Source: Microcoleus sp. EPA2 (lineage in GTDB: Bacteria > Cyanobacteriota > Cyanobacteriia > Cyanobacteriales > Microcoleaceae). Taken from it: DNA of 64,000 nucleotides. The position numbers and the translations under genes are program-made. The notes under the pieces were generated by a model. The model ran no database searches. It was not told where the DNA came from and saw nothing but the letters and a program-made list of their open reading frames with translations. Location of the stretch: the NCBI GenBank assembly GCA_020882975.1, contig JAHRFD010000012.1:93570-157569 (forward strand), read 5' to 3'. Every line of letters starts with the position of its first letter. Position 1 is the first letter of the stretch. Of this stretch, positions 50,639 through 59,265 are shown piece by piece.

Positions 50639-51355
50639 ATGACCAAAATCCAACGGACTATTCTGACAGCAGCAATAGTGCTGCTACCATTTTTCGCAGC
50701 AGTTCCCTTACCAGCTCAAAATTTGTCCCTAGTCCAGCGACTGTTAGAAACTAGAGGATGTCCAGGATGCGACCTATTTGGAGCTTCCTTGAACCGTGCA
50801 GACCTGTTTGGAGTAGATTTAAGCGGTGCCATCCTGAGCAGGGCAGACTTGATTGATGCCGATTTAACCGGGGCTGATTTAATGGCAGCTAATTTAAACA
50901 ACGCCAACATGAGAAATGCCTTTTTGACCAACGCTGACATCAGCAAAGCTAACATCAGCAGGGCTGACATCAGGGGAGCGAACTTAGAAAATGCTAACCT
51001 CAGCGAGAGTTCTCTCAGAGAGGCTTCTCTCCAGTTTACTAATTTAAAATGTACGAATTTGAGTGCATCTCAACTAAGTGGGACCGATCTCAGGAATGCT
51101 GATTTAACTGGTGCAAATCTCAGCGGTGCAGATCTGACAGAAGCGGATTTAACTGGTGCAAATCTCACTGGTGTAGATCTCAGGAATGCCAACCTCAGCG
51201 ATGCTAGATTGATTAAAGCCAATCTCAAAGATGCCAATTTATGTGGTGCCCGGATGCCCAACAAAAAAACATCTCAGCGAGGTTGTCCAGCTAAGAAAGA
51301 GGAATCAGAATCAATCAAGATCAATAGTTACTGCAATTACTGTCCAGCCCTGTGA
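50639..51355 (+). CDS. Exported pentapeptide-repeat protein
   Basis: The 238-residue protein begins MTKIQRTILTAAIVLLPFFA with a signal peptide ending near VPLPAQN, so it is exported. A CPGC motif (RGCPGCDLFGASL) precedes about 30 pentapeptides (RADLF, GVDLS, GADLM, NANMR, KANIS), forming a right-handed beta-helix. Further cysteines (LKCTNL, LCGAR, RGCPAK, YCNYCPAL) near the C-terminus suggest disulfides. The CPGC motif recurs in cyanobacterial pentapeptide proteins. It differs from the protein at 3120 in repeat number and cysteine content. Function unknown. Confidence 0.88.
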   Translation: MTKIQRTILTAAIVLLPFFAAVPLPAQNLSLVQRLLETRGCPGCDLFGASLNRADLFGVDLSGAILSRADLIDADLTGADLMAANLNNANMRNAFLTNADISKANISRADIRGANLENANLSESSLREASLQFTNLKCTNLSASQLSGTDLRNADLTGANLSGADLTEADLTGANLTGVDLRNANLSDARLIKANLKDANLCGARMPNKKTSQRGCPAKKEESESIKINSYCNYCPAL

Positions 51356-51390
51356 ATATTTTCCAATTCAGGAATTAGGCGATCGCAGTT

Positions 51391-51424
51391 AGATACCCGA
51401 CTTTTTTTAACAAATCGGGTATCT
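51391..51424. terminator. Hairpin between convergent genes
   Basis: AGATACCCGA at 51391-51400 pairs perfectly with TCGGGTATCT at 51415-51424; the loop carries a T-run. It lies between the pentapeptide gene and the hydrolase stop, so it may terminate both. Confidence 0.6.
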
Positions 51425-51443
51425 CGATTATTCTGTTTACTAT

Positions 51444-52499
51444 TTAATGTTTAATCGTGTTTGACTGTTGAAAAAAATTGCTGATTTTTTCGATATATTC
51501 AGCACCTGCAAAGTCTGCTAAATTATTGTGACCGGCATCTGGAACTATGTATAACTGTTTGGGTTCAGGGGCTGCATCAAACAGTTTTTTGCTCATTTCA
51601 ACGGGAACTACAGTATCAGCGGTTCCGTGAATAAATAGTACAGGCATTTCCAGGCGATCGACTTTAGCAATAGAATCAAACCGCTGTCTCAGCAATAAAT
51701 CGATGGGAAATATCCGATACACCGCAGACTGAAAGTCTACCATTTCCCGTGCCGAAGTAAAAGAGCCTTCCACGATTAACCCCGCGGCTTCCGGGTTTCG
51801 CACTGCTAGATCGATCGCGATCGCCCCTCCCAAAGAATGACCATAAATATAAATTTGCTTAGGGTTAATTCCCCGTTGTTTTACTAAATAATCCATAGCG
51901 AGTTGAGCATCTTCATAAACCTGAGATTCTGTCGGAAACTCGCCCTGGCTTTTTCCATAACCGCGATAATCTATGAGGAATACGGACAAACCTAACCGAT
52001 GAAATCGATTAGCGTGTTCCACGTTGGCCCCTACATTTAAACCATTCCCGTGCAGGTATAAGACTACCCCCCCTAACCCCCCCTTATAAAGGGGGGGGAC
52101 AGGAGAGGAGCCTTCCTTATAAAGGGGGGGGACAGGAGAGGAGCCTTCCTTATAAAGGGGGGGGACAGGAGAGGGAGAGACGGGTTTGTCATTGTTTAGG
52201 GGAACGGATTTTCTTACTCCCCCCCTTGCTAAGGGGGGGCTGGGGGGGGTATCTGATGTGGGAATCCACCAGCCGTGTACGCTTTCTGCTACACCCGTTT
52301 TACGGGAAATTGGGAGTACCACATCTTGATATTTCAACTGAAAATCTTTGGGAGTTGAAGAGATGACCTGCGTCGGAAAAAAGATAAACTTACCTTGCGC
52401 TAAAAATAAATATAGACAAGCACCAGAATAGGCGATCGCCAGAAATATCCCAAAACCGATGAAAGATTTAGACAAAATTAATACCAGCAAGTTATTCAT
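51444..52499 (-). CDS. Alpha/beta hydrolase with repeat-derived insert
   Basis: The 351-residue protein has an N-terminal TM anchor (SFIGFGIFLAIAYSGACLYL) and an alpha/beta-hydrolase domain: VVLYLHGNGLNVGANVEH, LIDYRGYGKSQGEFP, the nucleophile elbow IYGHSLGGAIAIDLA with serine, LFIHGTADTVVP and DAGHNNLADFAG with the histidine. Between the anchor domain and the first strand, residues about 80-145 are a proline/glycine-rich insert, including three tandem 11-residue units around PVPPLYKEGSS and one PPLYKGGLGG. These translate CCTTATAAAGGGGGGGG palindromes. Substrate unknown; it may act on lipids or esters at the membrane. Confidence 0.88.
   Translation of the reverse strand: MNNLLVLILSKSFIGFGIFLAIAYSGACLYLFLAQGKFIFFPTQVISSTPKDFQLKYQDVVLPISRKTGVAESVHGWWIPTSDTPPSPPLARGGVRKSVPLNNDKPVSPSPVPPLYKEGSSPVPPLYKEGSSPVPPLYKGGLGGVVLYLHGNGLNVGANVEHANRFHRLGLSVFLIDYRGYGKSQGEFPTESQVYEDAQLAMDYLVKQRGINPKQIYIYGHSLGGAIAIDLAVRNPEAAGLIVEGSFTSAREMVDFQSAVYRIFPIDLLLRQRFDSIAKVDRLEMPVLFIHGTADTVVPVEMSKKLFDAAPEPKQLYIVPDAGHNNLADFAGAEYIEKISNFFQQSNTIKH
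52062..52256. repeat. Palindromic C/G-tract repeats inside the hydrolase gene
   Basis: Three copies of a 33-base unit (CTTCCTTATAAAGGGGGGGG plus ACAGGAGAGGAGC) follow a CCCCCCTTATAAAGGGGG palindrome, and a CCCCCCCTTGCTAAGGGGGG copy ends the block. The unit length keeps the frame. Confidence 0.88.
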
Positions 52500-52622
52500 G
52501 GGAAATAGGAGAGTGCACGGCTAATGGGCTATTAGTCAAAATTTATGGCTAATTATGAATTGACATAATTAGCCATAATCCATTACTAACTTGCGCCGCA
52601 GCATTCCGCCTAATTTCAAAAA

Positions 52623-54083
52623 TCAATGCAATTTTGGGCTATGCAAGTGCCAATTCGTAGACTGCTCGTAAGCGTGAGCCACTTGAAACAAGCGAGATTC
52701 TTGCAAAACATTACCAATCAGTTGTATTCCCACCGGTAGTCCCTTATCATCAAAGCCACAGGGCAAACTCAAAGCGGGCAAACCAGCCAGATTGACCGGA
52801 ATAGTCATCAAATCTGACAAATACATACTCAAGGGATCGTTGAATTTTTCGCCCGCTTTAAAAGCCGTAGTTGGAGCTGTAGGACAGACCAAAACATCAA
52901 CTTGAGCAAAAGCTTTCTCAAAGTCTTCTTTAATTAAAGTCCGAACTTTTTGAGCTTTTAAATAGTAGGCATCGTAATATCCAGCCGACAAAACATAAGT
53001 GCCGATCGCAATCCGGCGCTTCACCTCGGAACCAAACCCTTGAGAGCGAGTTTTGGCATACATATCCAAAAGATTGTCAGAGTCAGCAGCCCGGAAACCG
53101 TACTTAACTCCATCATATCTCGCCAAATTAGCCGAGGCTTCTGATGGAGCAATAATGTAGTAAGTGGGCAAACCATAGCGGAACCTGGGACAAGAAACTA
53201 CTTGAATTTCTGCTCCCAACTTTTGAAATTGTTCGATCGCCTTAGTAACACATTCTTTCACCGCCGGCTCTAACCCTACACCAAAAGTTTCTTTAATTAC
53301 CCCAATTCTAATCTGACCTTTCGGGCGCAAATTAGGTCTCAAAGCTTGAGCATAATCAGGAATTTCCACATTCAGACTCGTGGAATCTCTCTGATCGTAA
53401 CCGGCGATCGCCCCCAACAAAATCGCCGTATCCTCAACAGTCCGGCCAAAGGGGCCGATTTGATCGAGAGAAGAAGCATAGGCCACCAAACCGTAGCGAG
53501 AAACCAACCCATAGGTGGGTTTTAGCCCTACCAAGCCACAAAAGGAAGCTGGTTGACGGATCGAACCTCCAGTATCCGAACCCAAACTCACAACGCATTC
53601 TCCCGCCGCTACCGCAGAGGCAGAACCGCCAGAAGAACCACCAGGAACCCGCTCTAAGTCCCAAGGATTCGCTGTAACTTGATAAGCAGAAGTTTCCGTC
53701 GAGCTTCCCATTGCGAACTCGTCCATGTTCGCCTTACCCACAATCACCGCACCAGCGGCTTGGAGTTTCGACACAACAGTGGCATCGTAAGGAGGGACAA
53801 AATTCTCCAAAATCCGAGAGGCGCAGGTTGTGGGAACGCCTTGGGTGCACATATTGTCTTTAACGGCGATCGGGATTCCGGCCAAGAGGCCAATTTCTTC
53901 TCCGGCGGCAATTTTGGCATCCACTTGGACTGCCTGCGCCATTGCGCGGTCTGCTGTCACGCACAGAAAGCTTTTTAATTTTGGCTCTAGCTGGGTAATA
54001 CGGTCTAATGCTTCTTGAGTAATTTCCACAGCAGAGCGTTCTTTATTGACCAGTTGTCGGTGCAACTCGCGGATGGATGCCAT
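52623..54083 (-). CDS. gatA: Asp-tRNA(Asn)/Glu-tRNA(Gln) amidotransferase subunit A
   Basis: GatA releases ammonia from glutamine for the GatCAB transamidation of misacylated tRNA. The 486 residues contain the amidase triad: catalytic lysine in [10 protein letters not shown], cis-serine and nucleophile in [15 protein letters not shown] and [19 protein letters not shown]. The C-terminal [15 protein letters not shown] and [19 protein letters not shown] fit the family. GatB and GatC are not in the window. Length matches (about 480-490). Confidence 0.95.
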   Translation of the reverse strand: MASIRELHRQLVNKERSAVEITQEALDRITQLEPKLKSFLCVTADRAMAQAVQVDAKIAAGEEIGLLAGIPIAVKDNMCTQGVPTTCASRILENFVPPYDATVVSKLQAAGAVIVGKANMDEFAMGSSTETSAYQVTANPWDLERVPGGSSGGSASAVAAGECVVSLGSDTGGSIRQPASFCGLVGLKPTYGLVSRYGLVAYASSLDQIGPFGRTVEDTAILLGAIAGYDQRDSTSLNVEIPDYAQALRPNLRPKGQIRIGVIKETFGVGLEPAVKECVTKAIEQFQKLGAEIQVVSCPRFRYGLPTYYIIAPSEASANLARYDGVKYGFRAADSDNLLDMYAKTRSQGFGSEVKRRIAIGTYVLSAGYYDAYYLKAQKVRTLIKEDFEKAFAQVDVLVCPTAPTTAFKAGEKFNDPLSMYLSDLMTIPVNLAGLPALSLPCGFDDKGLPVGIQLIGNVLQESRLFQVAHAYEQSTNWHLHSPKLH

Positions 54084-54400
54084 GCTCGTACCTTTATTTT
54101 TTCTACTTTCGGCTTATATGTCAATATAGCTGGCAATTGCACCTGCTTACTGCCGGGATGCAAAGTCCGCATCTGAGGTGGGTGCGGGTACTATCTTTGT
54201 GGAACAGGCATCTTGCCGGTTATTGATATTAGTCAAAAAGTGCGATCGATCTGAGATATTCCATCATTCAACTAGCTGTAGGGACGGGTTCACCAACAAT
54301 ATATAACAAGAACCAACAATCTCAATAAACCCGCCCGCCCCTAACTTTGCCCCGCATAAATTGTGCCGCTGAAGTCTTTACTACAAACCAAATCACAGAT
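54084..54400. other. Gap with a TAGGGACGGGTTCA / AACCCGCCCGCCCCTA repeat
   Basis: The segment 54281-54352 reads GTAGGGACGGGTTCACCAAC ... AATAAACCCGCCCGCCCCTA, an inverted-ended element of a widespread cyanobacterial type. An unrelated GTGGAACAGGC word at about 54202 also appears near 44800. No gene is visible. The gatA promoter is presumably near 54100. Confidence 0.5.
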
Positions 54401-55042
54401 TCAAGAGTTCTCTTTTTCAATTTTCCGTCGCAACTCCCGAATTACTGTACTTGTATGGTTCTCGCGCGACATTTGCCAGCATTCCTCCACAATTTCTGAT
54501 ACATTAAAATTGGGAAAATAACGGCTGATTAAACTTTCGACATATAGACCATTTTCCAAACAGTAAATTATGAGCCTATTTTTCTTAAACAGCCACACTT
54601 CCGGCACTTGATAAGGCAAGTAATCATCCAAATTAGTGTAGCTAGTGACATCCACTTCAATCACCAGATCGGGCGGTGGTTCAACACCCCAAGCAATCCG
54701 ATCTTTACCCAGAATTGCGGCGCAATTATCGATATAAAAACAATAATCTGGTTCAACACCTCTTACCTCCGGCAAATCCATCGTAATTGGCGTAAACGCT
54801 TCATAATCTCTGCCCAAGTAATCTAGCAAAACTTTGACGACATCAGCAATTATATCTGCTTGTTTTCCGTGTACGGGTAAAGGGGACATTAATAAAATCT
54901 CTCCTGGTCGATATTTGATGCGCGGAATCTGACGATCGCCCAATTGTTCTACAAGTGCTTGGTAATCCTGCCAACTACCAGGAAATTTTATCAGTGTTCC
55001 TGGTGGCAAGTGAATTTTTTCTGGCGTGACGACTGCGAACAT
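54401..55042 (-). CDS. Uma2-family (DUF820) putative endonuclease
   Basis: The 213-residue protein has the Uma2 core: LLMSPLPVHGKQADIIADVV, GVEPDYCFYIDNCAAILG and PDLVIEVDVTSYTNLDDY, then PEVWLFKKNRLIIYCLENG. A 64-base fragment of this gene (HGKQADIIADVVKVLLDYL region) is repeated at 55912-55975. Role unproven. Confidence 0.88.
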   Translation of the reverse strand: MFAVVTPEKIHLPPGTLIKFPGSWQDYQALVEQLGDRQIPRIKYRPGEILLMSPLPVHGKQADIIADVVKVLLDYLGRDYEAFTPITMDLPEVRGVEPDYCFYIDNCAAILGKDRIAWGVEPPPDLVIEVDVTSYTNLDDYLPYQVPEVWLFKKNRLIIYCLENGLYVESLISRYFPNFNVSEIVEECWQMSRENHTSTVIRELRRKIEKENS

Positions 55043-55064
55043 AAAACTTATACCTCCTGACTAA

Positions 55065-55424
55065 TTATATGTGTTTTAAGCTAGAGTCGCCAGCAATCAA
55101 TGGCTTAATCTGAACTAGCAGTTGAGGAATTTTGTTTTGAGCAACATCCCAAACGATGTCTAAATTTACTCGATCGTAAGCATGAGAAACCCAATCTCTC
55201 ATTCCTGCCATATCTTTCCAAGGGATTTCTGGATGTTCAGCGCGAAATTCAGAGGATATGCGTTTTGTGGCTTCACCAATAACTATTATTCTATAAATAA
55301 TAGCAGCTTGTTTCTCATCAGAAGCTGCCAATTCCTCGCTGTCAATTCCGGTGAGATAACGTTGAATCATCTCGCCAGCCTGTACAATATCCAACAGGGA
55401 AGCCATATCTCTATTTGCTGACAT
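55065..55424 (-). CDS. HepT-like HEPN ribonuclease/toxin (DUF86)
   Basis: The 119-residue helical protein has the HEPN active-site motif R-x4-H-x-Y in MRDWVSHAYDRVNLDIVWDV and a preceding FRAEHPEIPWKDMAG. HepT is the toxin of HepT/MntA systems. Its start overlaps the end of the mntA-like gene by 14 bases. Confidence 0.9.
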   Translation of the reverse strand: MSANRDMASLLDIVQAGEMIQRYLTGIDSEELAASDEKQAAIIYRIIVIGEATKRISSEFRAEHPEIPWKDMAGMRDWVSHAYDRVNLDIVWDVAQNKIPQLLVQIKPLIAGDSSLKHI

Positions 55425-55752
55425 AAATTACCTTTGCAGAGTTGAGAATTTCTTGTTTTCTAATCCAGTTAATACTTTGTTCGATACATTGTTTGCTAAG
55501 GATATCTACCTTGCGTCCGCATAAAGTTTCAAGTTCCTCCTGCATCTGCATCGCGTCATCAAATGTCCATCGGTAATCAGGTGCAAAAGTTACGAGTATA
55601 TCTATGTCGCTTGTTTCTGGGCAAAAATCTTCTCGCAAAACCGAACCAAACAGCGCTAACTCTACGATCCGCCACTTTTTACAAAAGGCGATCGTTTGTT
55701 CGGCAAACCTTCCTAAGCGATTGAAACCTATATCTAACTGAATCCTTGACAT
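55411..55752 (-). CDS. MntA-like nucleotidyltransferase antitoxin
   Basis: The 113-residue protein has the minimal nucleotidyltransferase signature FGSVLREDFCPETSDIDILV (GSx10DxD). MntA-type antitoxins AMPylate the conserved HepT tyrosine. The start MSRIQLDIGFNRLGRF at 55752 is preferred over MGSSI at 55767; the difference is five residues. Confidence 0.88.
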   Translation of the reverse strand: MSRIQLDIGFNRLGRFAEQTIAFCKKWRIVELALFGSVLREDFCPETSDIDILVTFAPDYRWTFDDAMQMQEELETLCGRKVDILSKQCIEQSINWIRKQEILNSAKVIYVSK

Positions 55753-55789
55753 GATACTGCTTCCCAAAAATACGGCAAATATTATATAT

Positions 55790-55905
55790 TATAATGATTT
55801 CACGACCTCCAAGGCTAGTCCTAGCACCTCTGCAATTTGCTCATCCTTCAATCCCAACTGTCGTAATTTACCAACCATTTCAATCTTAACTTTATTGGTG
55901 CTGTT
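55790..55905 (-). pseudogene. Tail fragment of an Rpn/PD-(D/E)XK-nuclease-like gene
   Basis: The minus strand encodes KVKIEMVGKLRQLGLKDEQ followed by IAEVLGLALEVV, the characteristic C-terminal helix of Rpn-like or Uma2-like nucleases. No start or upstream domain is present. Confidence 0.5.
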
Positions 55906-55911
55906 GCCCCA

Positions 55912-55975
55912 AGTAATCTAGCAAAACCTTGACGACATCAGCAATTATATCTGCTTGTTTTCCGTGTACGGGTAG
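55912..55975 (-). pseudogene. 64-base duplicated fragment of the Uma2 gene
   Basis: Nearly identical (one mismatch) to 54815-54878 inside the Uma2 gene; it encodes LPVHGKQADIIADVVKVLL on the minus strand. It directly follows the Rpn-like tail. Confidence 0.75.
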
Positions 55976-56125
55976 ATTGTAATCGTAGTAAAATGTTGAA
56001 GCGTCTCAATCTTTTCTATCGCTCAGATTCAGGCACGGTATCACGAATCGGGTACGACAGAAATAACTAATCTCAAAGGAAAGGCGGCTCCTATATACTA
56101 CAAGTAACCGCTCTCAATACTAGCT

Positions 56126-58057
56126 ATGAGCCTTTGCATCAACCCAACTTGCCCAAAACCAGACCACTCGCAGAACACTAACAACCGCCACTGTCAAAGT
56201 TGCGGTTCCGACTTACTGCTGCAAGGACGCGATCGCGTGATGCGACTTCTCAGCGATAAAAGCGGTTTTGGCAAAATTTACACCGCAGAAGAACGGGGAA
56301 TCTCTAAAATACTGAAAGTCCTCAAAGAACATTTCAACAACGAACCGAAAGTAGTCGAACTATTTCAGCAGGAAGCAAAAGTATTAGCGCAATTCCAGCA
56401 TCCCGGTATTCCCAAAGTCGATGGTTATTTCCAGTATCAAACCAGAAACGGGTTGATATTGCACTGCATTGTGATGGAAAAAATCGAGGGGCCAAATTTA
56501 GAAGAGTGGCTACAACAGCAGGGAAATCATCCCATTTCCGAACGGCAAGCAATAGCCTGGTTAAAGCAACTGGCAGAAATATTGCATTTAGTACATGGGA
56601 AGCAGTATTTCCATCGGGATATTAAGCCGCCCAATATCATGCTAAGACCGAATGGGCAGTTGGTGTTGATTGATTTTGGCACGGCGAGGGAAGCGACCTA
56701 TACTTATCTTGCCAAGGTGGGTGTGGGAAAGCAAATTACGGCGGTAGTTTCTGCTGGGTACACGCCACCGGAACAAGCAAACTCCCAAGCAGTACCGCAA
56801 TCAGATTTTTTTGCATTGGGACGGACGTTTGTGTATTTGCTGACGGGACAGCATCCTTTAAAATTTTACGATGCCCATAACGATGTGTTTCGCTGGCGAC
56901 AGGCGGCGAATATTTCACCGAGTTTGGCAGATTTTATCGATAATTTGATGGCGCGAAGGCCAGGGGATAGACCGCACAATACCCAGGCGCTTTTGCAGCG
57001 GATAGAGGAACTGGCGCAAAAGTTGGCAAAGCGGAAAACTAATTTACCTCTAGGCGTGGGGGCGGTGGTGTTGTTGGTTTTGGGGGGAGGAATTGGGTTT
57101 TGGTTCTCTACATTAGGTGGGAGTTCTGTTAGTCAGAGAGATGTTAGTGCGAGTGGAAGTTCTTTAGAAAATGTTTCTTTAGTTAAAACTATTACTGGTC
57201 ATTCCCACTCGTTTTGGTCTGTCGCCATCAGTCCAGATGGGCAAACTTTGGTTGGTGGTAGTAATGACGATACGATTAAAATTTGGAATTTGACAACAGG
57301 CAATTTAATCCGCACTTTGTCGGGTCATTCTGACAATGTTTTGTCTGTCGCCATCAGTCCAGATGGGCAGACTTTGGTTAGTGGTAGTTGGGACGATACG
57401 ATTAAAATTTGGAATTTGGCAACAGGCAATTTAATCCGCACTTTGTCGGGTCATTCCAACTGGGTTTATTCTGTCGCCATCAGTCCAGATGGGCAGACTT
57501 TGGTTAGTGGTAGTGAGGACAATACGATTAAAATTTGGAATTTGGCAACAGGCAATTTGATCCGCACTTTGTCGGGTCATTCCTACTCGGTTTATTCTGT
57601 CGCCATTAGTCCAGATGGGCAGACTTTGGTTAGTGGTAGTGGTGACAATACGATTAAAATTTGGAATTTGGCAACAGGCAATTTGATCCGCACTTTGTCG
57701 GGTGATTCCTACTCGACTAGGTCTGTCGCCATCAGTCCAGATGGGCAGACTTTGGTTAGTGGTAGTTTTGACAAAACAATTAAAATTTGGAATTTGGCAA
57801 CAGGCAATTTAATCCGCACTTTGTCCGGTCATTCCAACTCGGTTATTTCTGTCGCCATCAGTCCAGATGGGCAGACTTTGGTTAGTGGTAGTGAGGACAA
57901 TACGATTAAAATTTGGAATTTGGCAACAGGCAATTTAATCCGCACTTTGTCGGGTCATTCCAACTCGGTTATTTCTGTCGCCATCAGTCCAGATGGGCAG
58001 ACTTTGGTTAGTGGTAGTGATGACTATACGATTAAAATTTGGCAGGTGTCGCGTTGA
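56126..58057 (+). CDS. Serine/threonine kinase with C-terminal WD40 repeats
   Basis: The 643-residue protein starts with a zinc-ribbon-like CINPTCPKPD...CQSCGSDL. The kinase domain (about 35-300) has the G-loop GFGKIYTAEE, an invariant-lysine candidate in KILKVLKE, HRDIKPPNIM and LIDFGTAREAT (DFG), and SAGYTPPEQAN. A TM segment (LPLGVGAVVLLVLGGGIGFW) leads to seven WD40 repeats (about 352-643) of 42 residues with VAISPDGQTLVSGS and TIKIWNLATGNLIRTLSGHS. Repeats two to seven are almost identical, DNA period 126 bases. The WD40 part is predicted outside the cytoplasm and may sense protein partners. Confidence 0.92.
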   Translation: MSLCINPTCPKPDHSQNTNNRHCQSCGSDLLLQGRDRVMRLLSDKSGFGKIYTAEERGISKILKVLKEHFNNEPKVVELFQQEAKVLAQFQHPGIPKVDGYFQYQTRNGLILHCIVMEKIEGPNLEEWLQQQGNHPISERQAIAWLKQLAEILHLVHGKQYFHRDIKPPNIMLRPNGQLVLIDFGTAREATYTYLAKVGVGKQITAVVSAGYTPPEQANSQAVPQSDFFALGRTFVYLLTGQHPLKFYDAHNDVFRWRQAANISPSLADFIDNLMARRPGDRPHNTQALLQRIEELAQKLAKRKTNLPLGVGAVVLLVLGGGIGFWFSTLGGSSVSQRDVSASGSSLENVSLVKTITGHSHSFWSVAISPDGQTLVGGSNDDTIKIWNLTTGNLIRTLSGHSDNVLSVAISPDGQTLVSGSWDDTIKIWNLATGNLIRTLSGHSNWVYSVAISPDGQTLVSGSEDNTIKIWNLATGNLIRTLSGHSYSVYSVAISPDGQTLVSGSGDNTIKIWNLATGNLIRTLSGDSYSTRSVAISPDGQTLVSGSFDKTIKIWNLATGNLIRTLSGHSNSVISVAISPDGQTLVSGSEDNTIKIWNLATGNLIRTLSGHSNSVISVAISPDGQTLVSGSDDYTIKIWQVSR

Positions 58058-58415
58058 AGTTCACTGTCAACTCGTTAAACTCAGGTTTTGCACGCCTTGT
58101 CATCACCTTTGTTTCTGGCAACAGTTTCTACATTGAACCTAGTGCGATCGCCCACATCGTCGGTTGGGTTGAAGCATGAACCCTGCGTTTCACTCCGCCC
58201 AACACCTAAGCCCCGCTCAAGCCAATGGATGTTGGGTTTCGCCTGATTCGATAAATGACAGGCAACAAGCTCAATGCTGCTCGATCGACAGACAATCTAA
58301 TTGTTGCAGTGGAGTAGTCAATCTGTAATCTAAAATCTAAAATCTAAAATCGAATGACTGATATGGGAAAGGGTTATGTTATGCTTATTAGAGAAAACTT
58401 GAGGGATAAGATGCA
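58058..58415. other. Gap with a GTTGGGTTTCGCC-type repeat and CTAAAATC tandem repeat
   Basis: TCGGTTGGGTTGAAGCATGA, GCGTTTCACTCCGCCCAACA and GATGTTGGGTTTCGCCTGAT form an interrupted inverted repeat of a type common in cyanobacteria (58158-58240). CTAAAATCTAAAATCTAAAA lies at 58327-58350. No gene is seen. Confidence 0.55.
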
Positions 58416-58625
58416 ATGAAAAATCGCAGCTTTACAGTTCTTCTGTACAAAGAAGATGATATGTACATAGCTGAATGTCCAGAAGTTGGAACAGTAGATC
58501 AAGGTGAAACGATCGAGCAGGCGATTGCGGGTTTGAGAGAGGCTACGCGGTTATATTTGGAGGAATTTCCCGTACCTGAAACATCTCCGAGATTTGTGAC
58601 CAGCATTGAGGTCAGCTATGCCTAA
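58416..58625 (+). CDS. hicB: HicB-type antitoxin (short form)
   Basis: The 69-residue protein has the HicB core: FTVLLYKEDDMYIAECPEVG, then DQGETIEQAIAGLREATRLY and EEFPVPETSPRFVTSIEVSYA. In this module the antitoxin gene comes first, unlike the two pairs at 33.4-37.4 kb. It overlaps the downstream hicA by eight bases. Confidence 0.88.
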   Translation: MKNRSFTVLLYKEDDMYIAECPEVGTVDQGETIEQAIAGLREATRLYLEEFPVPETSPRFVTSIEVSYA

Positions 58626-58845
58626 AATGCCGCGAATTTCAAGTAGAGAAGCAATTCGTGCATTGGAGCGTTTAGGATTCGAGCAAGTTCGTCAAACTGG
58701 CAGTCATGTTGTTCTGAAGAAGGCAACCGAAGAAGGCGAAATTGGTTGCGTTGTTCCTGTGCATCAAGAATTGAAGGTTGGTACGTTGAGCGGCATTCTC
58801 AAGCAGGCGCAAGTCACAGTCGAGGAGTTCATTGAAAATCTGTGA
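58618..58845 (+). CDS. hicA: HicA-type toxin
   Basis: The 75-residue protein begins MPKMPRISSREAIRALERLG and has the HicA catalytic motif QTGSHVVLKK, then VVPVHQELKVGTLSGILKQA. It starts inside the end of hicB (ATG at 58618). The sequence is the longer YcfA-like subtype and not close to the other two HicA proteins in the window. Confidence 0.9.
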   Translation: MPKMPRISSREAIRALERLGFEQVRQTGSHVVLKKATEEGEIGCVVPVHQELKVGTLSGILKQAQVTVEEFIENL

Positions 58846-58878
58846 GGTCTAACAATAGAAAAGGGAAACTGGATCGTA

Positions 58879-59097
58879 CTAGGCATGAGTAGATGCCTCT
58901 CGGTCATCCCGAATCATCTGCATCATAATGTTTGCAGCTTCCGTTGCGTCGTAGGGCGACCAAACCGGATACTCTGATGCAGAAAAGATAACTTGTAGTT
59001 CAGCCTTTGGGATTTGCACGGCTAGGAGTTTGAAGAGTGATAATTTGTCTGACTGGCTCAGACTGTCCACCAAAGGAATTAACTCAGCGAGAGACAT
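58879..59097 (-). CDS. Small antitoxin-like protein without partner
   Basis: The 72-residue protein starts MSLAELIPLVDSLSQSDKLS and continues LFKLLAVQIPKAEL, an amphipathic pattern common in small cyanobacterial antitoxin-like proteins encoded ahead of PIN toxins. No toxin gene adjoins. It converges on hicA. Confidence 0.55.
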   Translation of the reverse strand: MSLAELIPLVDSLSQSDKLSLFKLLAVQIPKAELQVIFSASEYPVWSPYDATEAANIMMQMIRDDREASTHA

Positions 59098-59265
59098 AGT
59101 TTAAACTCCCAGACATACGATAATAGATTTATTATAAGCGATCTGTGAGACACGGTTTTATAGATAGGCGATGAATCAAAAGTATCGCACCTTACTTTTT
59201 TATGGATAGGCGATCTATAAGGAGTGGGGAGGCGATCGCACTTTATATCTACCAATAATCTAATT

